A DNA stretch of 24,231 nucleotides from Psychrobacter sp. Lineage in GTDB: Bacteria; Pseudomonadota; Gammaproteobacteria; Pseudomonadales; Moraxellaceae. Under the pieces are notes generated by a model, which was given only the letters and a program-made list of their open reading frames with translations, was not told the origin of the DNA and ran no database searches. Made by a program: the position numbers and the translations under genes. Where the stretch lies: contig NZ_JAKDJE010000047.1 in the NCBI RefSeq assembly GCF_030454045.1, forward strand, positions 1 through 24,231. Reading direction: 5' to 3'. Positions 6,606 to 16,200 of the stretch are shown piece by piece; positions within the stretch are counted from its first letter, which is position 1, and every line of letters begins with the position of its first letter.

Positions 6606-7865
6606 CTATTGATTTGCCATCCGATTGATATTGGCTTTTATATCACGAACGACCTGATTCGATAATTCTTTCTCGATGTTGTGGTCTCTAATAACAGTCA
6701 AAAAATCTCCAGCAACTGATGCTACCTGATCAAGAATAGCTTGTGCCTTGTTTTGCTTAATATCAGCTTGCTTCGCCAATTTTAGTAAGTGAGATCGTGT
6801 AGGGTATTGAGCTTCACCAGCCACATCCATTTGGTGATAACCATTCATACCTGAGTTATAGACGAGATCATAGACTGGCGATAACGACCACCTGCCAGCC
6901 TTGTCCATCATAAAAGAGAAGTTTTTGCTATGATCGTCTTTATTATTAAAGATGACATTAAATACAACATGTCTAAAACCCTCTTCTACAGCAACTTGTG
7001 ATTGGGTCAACATACGCACGCAGCGCAAATACTGCAAATAATCTATTGAAGGAATTCGAAAGTCAATATCTAACAAACCCGACAGTGTATGAGTATGAAC
7101 GCGCTGATTGCCCATGCGGTCAAAACGCTCAACCCCAAAAGCAGCATGTTGTTCACCGATATCAAAATAATGATGCGCAGGCATGTTTAGGCCTGCTTGC
7201 TTAGCCATATCAGCATAAAGTGACTCTAATAGACAAACGCTTTTATGCTCAGATTGGGCAGGAAACTTAATCAGCCACGGCGCTGCGGATGGCTGTTCGC
7301 TTGTTAAGTCCGTAGTAATAAACTCGGTTGCTTCATCATATAGGACAAGTGCTTTTGGTCTTGCACCTTGTGGTGAGCCACCGATGACGATGAGCTCAGC
7401 CAATATGTCACTATCTTGTCCAGATAAAATCGATTGATTGGCAGCGGCCAGTTTGGCTAAAGTAAAATCAGTGATGTCGATATCAGCGCCTGACAGGTCT
7501 TGTTGTGGCTCAAAACTAAGTGCTCCCATTGCTGAACTACCAATGTAAGCGAGGCGATCTAAAACATTGATTGACGTAGCATGAGACATTGTTTTTCGAA
7601 AGAATCTATCCATTAGCAGCATTCCCCAACCATCAGGTAAGCTGTCTGATAATAATCCGCATAGGTAATGGCTTGACGCATGAGCACCATAGTAAGGTGC
7701 TGATCGTAATGGCATCTCAATTGGTGACAGCTCCAGTCCATCAGCCAGCCACGCCGCATCATAGCCAAAGGTAGGGCGTCGTCCATCCATCGTTAATTTA
7801 CCGACAAGACGTTTGTCTCCGAATCCTTGGTAGTAAATATTGACAATTGATATCGGTTGATACAT
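6606..7865 (-). CDS. hipA: HipA-family serine/threonine kinase toxin
   Basis: The 419-residue protein is a HipA-like kinase, the toxin of type II hipBA modules. Classical HipA phosphorylates glutamyl-tRNA synthetase and halts translation; the target here is unknown. The N-terminal subdomain (about 1-120) contains LSDSLPDGWG. The core has the P-loop-like GGSPQGARPKAL, where S164 corresponds to the autophosphorylated Ser region. Further features are the nucleotide-binding Lys in LIKFPA (K200), the catalytic N-x-D-x-H-x-K-N box (NKDDHSKN, D310 as base) and the metal Asp in SPVYDL (D333). All expected kinase residues are present, so it is probably active. AAGGTAG precedes the ATG in an 18-base gap after hipB, as expected for an operon. 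Confidence 0.92.
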   Translation of the reverse strand: MYQPISIVNIYYQGFGDKRLVGKLTMDGRRPTFGYDAAWLADGLELSPIEMPLRSAPYYGAHASSHYLCGLLSDSLPDGWGMLLMDRFFRKTMSHATSINVLDRLAYIGSSAMGALSFEPQQDLSGADIDITDFTLAKLAAANQSILSGQDSDILAELIVIGGSPQGARPKALVLYDEATEFITTDLTSEQPSAAPWLIKFPAQSEHKSVCLLESLYADMAKQAGLNMPAHHYFDIGEQHAAFGVERFDRMGNQRVHTHTLSGLLDIDFRIPSIDYLQYLRCVRMLTQSQVAVEEGFRHVVFNVIFNNKDDHSKNFSFMMDKAGRWSLSPVYDLVYNSGMNGYHQMDVAGEAQYPTRSHLLKLAKQADIKQNKAQAILDQVASVAGDFLTVIRDHNIEKELSNQVVRDIKANINRMANQ

Positions 7866-7883
7866 TGAAATGGCTACCTTATA

Positions 7884-8204
7884 TCAGCTTTTGTTTGAAG
7901 CACGCAAGCGTGGATTTTGTTTAGAGATAACATCTTCTATATTGGTAGGCACTACATCAAATAATTCAGAAAAGTGATTTACCATGCCAAGAGCCATAGC
8001 GAGCCTGATTATATTGTCTAGTGTACCGCCCTGACCAGACTCAATACGAGCAACAGTACTGATGCCAGTACCAGCCTTATCTGCTAAAGCGGCTTGTGTT
8101 AAGTTTAATGCCAGTCGCTGCGTTTTTAAGCGTTCACCTAAAATCTGAGAAATCTCACTTGGCGTATAAAAATCAAATCTTATGTTCATAATATAATCAA
8201 TCAT
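7884..8204 (-). CDS. hipB: HipB-family antitoxin, XRE-type DNA-binding protein
   Basis: The 106-residue protein has a Cro/CI (XRE) helix-turn-helix at about residues 26-80. Recognisable parts are ERLKTQRLALNLTQAALADK, the turn GTGISTVARIESGQ, and NIIRLAMALGM. It is first in the operon, before hipA, as in classical hipBA. Family members bind and block HipA and repress their own promoter. A near-perfect palindrome lies 6 bases before the start (8211-8233). The start could also be the Met at 8189; neither has a clear ribosome binding site. The C-terminal tail (SKQNPRLRASNKS) is polar and probably disordered, like the degradable tail of HipB. Confidence 0.9.
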   Translation of the reverse strand: MIDYIMNIRFDFYTPSEISQILGERLKTQRLALNLTQAALADKAGTGISTVARIESGQGGTLDNIIRLAMALGMVNHFSELFDVVPTNIEDVISKQNPRLRASNKS

Positions 8205-8210
8205 ATAAGA

Positions 8211-8233
8211 GTGTTAAAATACTATTTTAGCAC
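8211..8233. promoter_or_regulatory. Candidate HipB operator palindrome
   Basis: GTGTTAAAAT (8211-8220) and ATTTTAGCAC (8224-8233) match as inverted repeats at 9 of 10 positions around a 3-base spacer. The site is directly upstream of hipB, where autoregulatory HipB sites are expected. On the minus strand it overlaps a weak -10 (TATTTT) that lies 18 bases from TTGAAT. Confidence 0.6.
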
Positions 8234-8239
8234 TTAGTT

Positions 8240-8253
8240 ATTCAAATATGAAT
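8240..8253. promoter_or_regulatory. Second small palindrome in the hipB-tpsB divergent region
   Basis: ATTCA and TGAAT flank AATA (ATTCAAATATGAAT). It overlaps the candidate -35 region of hipBA (TTGAAT on the minus strand). It could be a second operator half, or chance in AT-rich DNA. Confidence 0.3.
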
Positions 8254-8289
8254 GATTGTTTTTATAAAGCTAATAATTAGAAAAAATAC

Positions 8290-8318
8290 TTGCAATAAGT
8301 AAATGTTCTATACATAAT
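8290..8318 (+). promoter_or_regulatory. Predicted sigma-70 promoter of the cdi/tps operon
   Basis: TTGCAA (8290-8295) is followed after exactly 17 bases by CATAAT (8313-8318), five of six consensus bases at -10. Transcription would begin about 20 bases before the tpsB ATG. The 140-base region is shared with the divergent hipBA operon. Confidence 0.55.
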
Positions 8319-8344
8319 CATTTCACTATAAAAATGGTGGACTT

Positions 8345-10135
8345 ATGTATACAAGTATTTTGAGAAAAGATATAGCTGGCCATACCTTAAGCCTTTTAAC
8401 GGTCGGTATTATCAGCGTTTGTATGGGTGTTAATGCCAATGCGCTTGCGCCTGAGCAGTATCAAGAGCAGCGTAGTGGGGCGTTAAAACAGCAACAATTG
8501 GTTAAGCCCAATGTCAATATAAATACCGATACGTATCAACAAGCGCCTTCCACTTCTATAGTGCCCGCCAGTTCTCAGAATACTGATGCTGCTTCAGCTC
8601 CTTGTTTTGATATTGACCATATCTACCTAACAGGTGAGCTGAGCGAAAAGTTCACTTTCGCACTCATGCCTTATATTAAAGGTAAATCATCCCTACTGGG
8701 CAGCTGTCTATCAGTCAATGATATCAATCAGCTGGTCACCAATGTACAGAACCGGATTATCGAAAAAGGTTACGTCACCACGCGCGTTTTGGTACAAAAC
8801 CAAAACCTCAAATCTGGTCACTTAACGCTCACCCTCATTCCCGGTCGTATTGATCAAATTACCGCTGTCGATGTTCAAGCCAGTCGTCCTGTTTATATTG
8901 ATAATAGCGGCAACCTCGCCAACTTTGCCCCTGCCATGCCAATGCAGTCTGGTGATTTGCTTAATGTCCGTGATATCGAGCAGGCGCTAGAGAACTTTAA
9001 ACGCGTGCCGACCGCTGATGCCGATTTCTCTATTGCCCCAAGCAGTCGTATGACAACACCTGGCTATAGTGATATCCAAGTCAAATGGCAGCAGGGCAAG
9101 CGCTGGCGTCTATCGGCAACGGTAGATGACTCAGGTCAAGACAGCACAGGCGTCTATCAAGGCAATGTGACGCTATCACTCGACAACCCAACGTGGCACA
9201 ACGATTTACTTTATCTGTCCTACAATCATGATTTAGACGGCGGTAATGAGGATAGCGATGGCAGCTGGGGTTATAACGTTGGCTATGTATTGCCGGTTGA
9301 TAATACCCAGCTTACTATCACCCATAGCGGCTATAACTATGACCAGACCATCGCAGGTGCCAACCAAGATTACGTCTATAGCGGCGAGTCTTATAATACC
9401 GAAGCGCTCGTCAGTCATTTGGTGCACCGTGATAATCACAGCAAAACCTATCTAAAAGCAGGCGGCTTTGCCAAGCAGCAAAGCAACTTTATCGATGATA
9501 CCGAGGTTGAGGTGCAAAAGCGCCGCACGGCAGGCTATCAAGCAGGGGTAGGCTACGAGACGGTCATTGGTAAAACCCAGTGGATTGGCGACGTGATGTA
9601 TCAACGCGGTACGGGTGCATTTGACGCCATCGACCCGCCTGAGGCGTTATTTAATGAAGGCAGTGCGCGTGCGGGTATCGTAAAAGTAGGGGTTGATGTG
9701 AATCATCCTATGCAAATTGCCAATCAAGCGTTGGATTACCATGCTTCTTTTACTGGGCAGTATGCGACTGAGGCATTGGTACCGAATGAACGTTTGAGTA
9801 TTGGTGGACGTTATAGTGTACGCGGCTTCGATGGTGAGCGCAGTTTAAGCGGCGATCACGGTGCGATTCTAAAGCAAGAGCTGAGTGCCTATCTTGGTGA
9901 TAAGCCTCACGCCGTTTATGCTGGTGTCGATGCAGGCTATGTGAAGCTTGATAATGATGCTCAAGATGATTTGCTGCTCGGTCATCATTTGGTTGGCGGC
10001 GTTGTAGGCGTTAAAGGCTATGTGACACCATTACGCACTAGCTATGATTTATTTGCAGGCTACCCGATCAAACAGCCTGATAACTTTAGTGATAAAGACT
10101 GGGTGACCGGCTTTAGTCTTGGCTGGCAGTACTAG
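8345..10135 (+). CDS. cdiB: TpsB/CdiB outer-membrane transporter (ShlB/FhaC/HecB family)
   Basis: The 596-residue protein is the outer-membrane partner of two-partner secretion, a 16-strand beta-barrel that exports the giant exoprotein encoded next. A signal peptide (about 1-33: hydrophobic LSLLTVGIISVCMG, cleavage near ANA) is followed by a Gln- and Ser-rich linker. The POTRA domain spans about 87-168 (FDIDHIYLTGEL to LTLTLIPGRI), a second POTRA reaches about 250, and the barrel runs to the C-terminus (ends FSLGWQY). The conserved L6-loop motif VRGF is present (R493). C87 and C121 may form a disulfide in POTRA1. GGTGG lies just before the ATG. The 75-base gap to tpsA contains no terminator, so the two genes are cotranscribed. 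Confidence 0.95.
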   Translation: MYTSILRKDIAGHTLSLLTVGIISVCMGVNANALAPEQYQEQRSGALKQQQLVKPNVNINTDTYQQAPSTSIVPASSQNTDAASAPCFDIDHIYLTGELSEKFTFALMPYIKGKSSLLGSCLSVNDINQLVTNVQNRIIEKGYVTTRVLVQNQNLKSGHLTLTLIPGRIDQITAVDVQASRPVYIDNSGNLANFAPAMPMQSGDLLNVRDIEQALENFKRVPTADADFSIAPSSRMTTPGYSDIQVKWQQGKRWRLSATVDDSGQDSTGVYQGNVTLSLDNPTWHNDLLYLSYNHDLDGGNEDSDGSWGYNVGYVLPVDNTQLTITHSGYNYDQTIAGANQDYVYSGESYNTEALVSHLVHRDNHSKTYLKAGGFAKQQSNFIDDTEVEVQKRRTAGYQAGVGYETVIGKTQWIGDVMYQRGTGAFDAIDPPEALFNEGSARAGIVKVGVDVNHPMQIANQALDYHASFTGQYATEALVPNERLSIGGRYSVRGFDGERSLSGDHGAILKQELSAYLGDKPHAVYAGVDAGYVKLDNDAQDDLLLGHHLVGGVVGVKGYVTPLRTSYDLFAGYPIKQPDNFSDKDWVTGFSLGWQY

Positions 10136-10198
10136 CTCTTATATTTATAAGTCTCATATTTTAGTAAAACCAAATAGTTGCACGATACTACCATCTCA

Positions 10199-10203
10199 AA
10201 GGA
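10199..10203 (+). promoter_or_regulatory. Ribosome binding site that fixes the tpsA start
   Basis: AAGGA is seven bases before the ATG at 10211. The open frame extends back to a TTG at 10178, but that has no such site and would put eleven residues in front of the conserved ESPR motif, which normally starts at the initiator Met. Confidence 0.75.
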
Positions 10204-10210
10204 CATCACC

Positions 10211-13200
10211 ATGAACGCTCAATGCTACCGAGTTATCTTTAACAAAGCCCGAGGAATGCTCATGGTGGTGTCAGAGGCCGCACGCTCTCAAGGTAAAACA
10301 AGCAACCCTAGCGAGGGTGGCAGTGCGGTCAGTCAAGTTGCAGGCGGCTCGCAAACGGCTGCTCAAATCAATGGCTACTATCAAGGCGGCAGGTTTATGC
10401 CCCTGCGTGCGCATATGCTACTAGCGCTAGGGCTTGCGACCATGGTTGGTAGTGTCAGTCATAACGCCTATGCTGATAGCACCAATATTGTCGCTGATCG
10501 CAACGCGGCTGCCGCTCAGCAAGCCACCATACTAAAATCATCCAATGGCACAACCCAAGTCAATATTCAGACGCCAAGTAAAGCTGGGGTCTCACGAAAC
10601 GTCTTTAGTAAATTCGATGTCGGTCAAGATGGCGCCATTCTCAATAACAGTCGTAAAAATGCACAGACTCAGCTCGCAGGATGGGTAGAGGGTAACCCGT
10701 ATCTAGCACGCGGTGAGGCTCGCGTTATTCTAAACGAGGTCAATTCAAGCGATCCAAGTCGTCTCAGCGGCTACACCGAGATTGCAGGTGGCCGAGCAGA
10801 GCTGGTTATCGCCAACCCTGCTGGTATTACCTGTGCTGGTTGCGGATTTATCAATGCGTCCCGTACCACATTGACGACAGGTCAAGCTCTGATGGATCAA
10901 GGCAAGCTTACTGGCTTTGATGTGACAGGTGGGAAGGTTCGCATTGATGGCGATGGTATGGACAGCATGGGTAGTGACTATACCCAAATCATTGCCAAGA
11001 CTGCTGAGATTAATGCTGGGGTCTACGCTAAAAATCTAGATGTTATTACCGGCAGTAACCAAGTCAGCTATGAGGAAGATACCAAAGATACAGTTATTAC
11101 CTCTAAGAACGCTGCAAATAATAGTAACCAAACCACGGGTGTGGCACTGGATGTCTCAGCCCTAGGTGCCATGTACGCAGGCAAAATCCGTCTGATTGGT
11201 ACAGAGAAGGGTATGGGGGTCACCAATGCGGGCAGTATCGTGGCAAGCGCTGGCGGTTTGCAACTCGATAACAATGGTAATCTAATCAATTCGGGTAGTC
11301 TGATTGCCAATCAAGGTAAGGTTAACATCGTCACCAAAGGCTTTGATGTTGATAATTCAGGGACGATTGCAGGCTCTCGTGAGACCGCTACGCTGAATAG
11401 CAGTACCTTAAATAACAGCGGTGTGCTCAGTAGCCGCGATACGTTACAACTCCAGCAAACAGGCGCTATCAGTAACTCAGGCGAAATATCTACAGGCAGC
11501 TTTGATGTAAAAGCGGCATCATTAAATAACAGTGGCTCACTGCTGCAAACGGGCTCAGGTAACCTTGCCATTGATAGCTCTCAGCTAATTAACAAGCAAG
11601 GCGGTATTATTGGTCAAGACCTCTATGCTGACGCGAGCACGCCATCCAGTATGCCGCCTTCTAAAACCCCGCCGACGACTGCCAACAACGGCAGTAGTGT
11701 TGGCACGGATGATAGTAGTCAGCCATCTGAAACGCCTGCGCCATTACCTGTTATTACTCGCGATGGCAATATTAACGCAAGTAATCTCACCAATACGGGC
11801 AGTATCTATAGCAATGGTAAGATCAATGTTGCAACCGATAGTGTGGCTAACCAAGATAAATCTAGCTTAGCGGTCAGTACTCTGAATATCGCTGATAATG
11901 GTAGCGCCTTTAATACAGACAGTCGCTTGCAGCTCGATCAAATTGATTGGCAATTGGCTGACTTTGATAATACTGAAGGTCAGATTATCACTAATGCTGG
12001 CATTAACATTAGCACAAATAGCGATATCGATAATACCAAAGGGACGCTTGCCAGTAATGGTGATATTACACTGAACGCTAATGGTGACATCAATAATAAC
12101 TCAGGTGTTATTCAAAGTGGTGCTAAGTTAACTACTGACAGTCATCATACTGATAACAGTCGTGGTAAGTTGATATCGCAAGAAGGTTTGACGATCAACA
12201 GTCGTGGTGATTTAACGAATACTCAAGGTGCGATTAACAGTGCCAAAAATGCCGTCATTACCAGTACATCTCTGGATAATGACAACGGCCAAATTACCGC
12301 GCAAGGAAGTCTGACGACAAGCTCAGATAGCGTTAACAACAGTGGTCAGCTCTATGGTAAAACTGACACACAAGTAACGGCGACAGATACCATCAACAAC
12401 AGTGGCACGATTGCCAGTAGTGGTAATGTGGATATGACGACTGTCAGTCTCACACAGACAGATAGTGGTAGCCTGGTCGCAGGAATGAGTGTTGATGGGA
12501 CATTGCTAGATAACAGTGCAAATCTCAATATCCTAGCGAGCGGTGATATTACCAGTCAAGGCAATCATATTGCCACAGGCGATGTGAGCTTAAGTGGTGG
12601 TGACATTAGTCTGTTAGACAGCAACACCCAAGGTAGCAGCATTAGTACAACTGCCCGTACCGGTATCAATACTACAAATGCTTCGATAACAGCGACAGAT
12701 AAGCTTACTTTAAGCAGTACGAACGGCGCTTTAGATAATACAGCAGGCGTCCTAAGTGGTCGTGTGCTAGAGATTGATGCCCAGCGCTTAAACAACACCG
12801 ATGGCAAACTGACACAAACGGGCAAACAAGACCTGACGCTTGCAATGGCAGAAGGCATCGACAACACACGTGGTGAGATTGCGAGTAATTCAGATAATCT
12901 AACACTGAGTACCACAACGCTCGATAACAGTAGCGGAAAAATTATTCACGCTGGTACAAGCAGCAATGATGACAATCGTTTAACCATCAATGCAGACAGT
13001 GTGAACAATACTGAAGGTGAAGTCTTAAGTGTAGGTGCGCAAACGTGGCAAATTGCCAAAGATGTCGACAACATATCAGGGGTGGTACAAGCCAATCGCT
13101 TTGATATCGGCGCACAAAATCTAGACAACACAGATGGGCGTATTGTCGCGGTTAATACCAAAACTGCCGCAAAAAATACAGCATCTAGTAATAATCAGCT

Positions 13201-16200
13201 ACAGATACAAGAAAATTTTACCAATACAGGTACAGGCATTGTTGCGAGCGATACGGGTCGCCTTGCGGTCACTGCTGGTGAGATAGACAACAAAGGACAA
13301 ATTTCAAGCGTCAATGATTTGAGTCTTAAAGCTCGCACTTTGACCAACAGCGGCAGCCTATACAGCCAAGCTGACGTAGATATAGTCAACCAAGGCGCGA
13401 TGAATAACACAGGCAGTATTGCCGCCCAAGGCAATAGCACCGTAAATACAGGCAGTCTGGTGCAAAGTGCTGATGGACAGCTGATAGCAGGATTGACTCC
13501 AACAGGAGAGCTTAGCAATACGACGTCAAACCTAACCGTTAACAGCACAGGCACCCAACGTAATGCGGGTACCAATATTGCCACAGGTGATATTGAGCTA
13601 GAAGGTAGTGAGCTTGATTTGACGAATAGTCGTAATCAAAGTAACAACCTATCGCTGACAGCGAGCACGGGTGATATTCGCTTAGATAAAGCCAATACCA
13701 ATGTGACAGGGTTGGCAAGCTTAAATACCAATGGCAAGCTAGGTAATGATGGCGGCGTATTACAAGTAGGTCAGTTTGATTGGCAAGTTAATGAGCTATC
13801 AAATGTGGCAGGTACGATCAATCAAACAGGTAAACAGGCTTTTAACTTAGTAACAAATGGCACTATTAATAACCAAAAAGGCGTTATCGGTGGCAATGCT
13901 ATTTCACTGAATATCGATAGCAAAAGTACGCTTGATAACACCGAAGGTAAGATTATTCATAGTGGAGACGGTTCGGCAGATGTGACAGCCAATCAGCTTG
14001 ATAACATACAGGGTACTGTTGTTAGCACCCAAGCGTTGACCACCAAGATATCTGGCGATTTAGATAACTCTGAGGGTGCGATACAAGGCGATACTCTCAA
14101 TTTGAATGCTAAAACACTGACGAACAACAATGGTCAATTGGTTAGCCAAAGCGGTGACCTAAATTTAAGTAGCGAATCAGTCAGTAATCAAGGAGACAAG
14201 GCCTATATTCAAAGTGGCAATAACCTGACGATTAATAGTGACCAATTAACGAATAGTGACAGTGCGACGATCATGGCAAAAGGGTTTGCAGAGATCAATA
14301 TCACCAATGCACTAGACAATAAAGACAATGCAACTATTGCCAGTGATAAAAACATGATGCTGCAAGCTGGGACGCTTACTAACTCAGCTCAAATCGCCGC
14401 ATTGACCCAAGGTTTAACCATTGATGCAACTAGTGTAGATAATCAGATAGGCGGCCAGATTAGTGCTGCTAGTGATATGGCAATTGTTTCTAGCCAGAGT
14501 TTTAGAAACCAAGGGGTTATAGCGGCTAGTAACCAGTTAGATCTTCAATCTGATAGTACGATAAACAATAAAGAAGGTGTGCTATCGGGTGGTGCTATCA
14601 CGCTGAACAGCAATGCTGATATAAATAACGAAAACGGTTTAATCGTACAAACGAATGCTGACCAAGCACTCAATATCAATGCTAAGGGCAATCTGAACAA
14701 TAAAAACACTAATACCGTGAATAATCTACAAAAAGGTATTTTAGCCAATGGTACGGCAAATATTGATGCTGATAGTATCAATAACCAATCGGGTATTATT
14801 TCAGCCAAACAGCTCACGATTGATGCCGCATCAGATGAGACTGTCAACAATGCAATAGGGTTGTTGCAGGCAGCAGAATCGTTAACGCTAACAGCGAGTA
14901 ATAGCGATGCCTTAGACAACCAAGGTGGTCAAATAGTAGCAGACACTATCAACTTGACGGTAGGTGATGCTAGCCGAGGCCGTATTGATAATAACGTTAC
15001 AGGTAGCTTGATTCAGGCTGGTACTAATATTGATGTGACTACGGGTGTGCTAAACAATCAAAACACCAAACAGAGCAGTGAGGATAAGTCGCAAGGTGTT
15101 ATCGCTAATGACACAATAAGTATTAATGCGAGCACGATAAACAACCAAAGCGGTCAGTTACTGGCTAATAGCAAAGTGATGCTCACCGCAGGCAATCAGA
15201 TCAATAATCAAGCGGGCAATATTCAAAGTAATGACATCTCGATTGTCGATACGGACGCTGCGAATCGTCAGCTTGCAGTCAATAATGATAGTGGCCGCAT
15301 CGCCGCCAGTAACGATATTACGATCCGCTCAAAAGACTTTATGAACACCAATGGTGAGGTGCTTGCCAATGGACGTGCAGATATCAATATCGTCGATGAT
15401 ATCAGTTATGATAATACCAATACCATTAATGCCAATGAAGTTGTACTCACCACTCAAGGTAGTTTCACTAATAGTAGTCAGTTATCGGGACAAAACGCGT
15501 TAACTATTAATGCGCAAAGTATTAGCAACCAAAAAGATGCTGAGCTGACTAGCAATGGTACAACTGAGCTAACTGCCGCTACTAACATTGACAATCGTGG
15601 TTTGATCAACGGTAAGAATACGTATCTGGATGCTGGTAATACAGTCAATAACTATAGTAATGGTCGTATCTACGGTGACCACGTTGCTATAGAGGCAGCC
15701 ACGCTTAATAACACGCCAGATGTATTCACTAAAACTCAGGTAGATCAATGTGTTGCTGGACCAGGGTGTTTGGTAGACATTACAACAGAGTTCAATAATG
15801 TGCAGGGGTGGAGCGATGCACTCATTGAGTTTTATAAGACTCAGTTTCCAGATTTTTATAATCAACTATTAGTGGATAAAAAGACTTATTACGAAATTAC
15901 TTCAGATCCTGCCCCAGTAATTGCCGCTCGTCAACGCCTAGATATCGGTGTAGAAACACTGAATAACAACCCTAATGAAGCACGTGCTGGTTTTTTTAAT
16001 GAAGACTTTACAGGTCAGGCCAAAATCATCAGTAATGGTGAGCTGTATATTGGTGGAAGCTTAGATGATAACCATCAAGCGGTAGGTAGTGCTACTACAG
16101 TGACCAGTAAAGGTGCTTCTATTGAGTCAGTTGGCGATATGAGTATTGATACTAATACGCTTAACAATGTAAATGCAGACTGGTTGGTAAACACGGTAGA

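Noticed and set aside
10178..10210. TTG start giving eleven extra residues on CdiA
   Set aside because: The ATG at 10211 has a good AAGGA site and gives the standard ESPR N-terminus.
10500..15700. Dense short direct repeats, at first sight array-like
   Set aside because: They are degenerate, in-frame codons for beta-helix rungs; there are no constant repeats with unique spacers, so not a CRISPR array.
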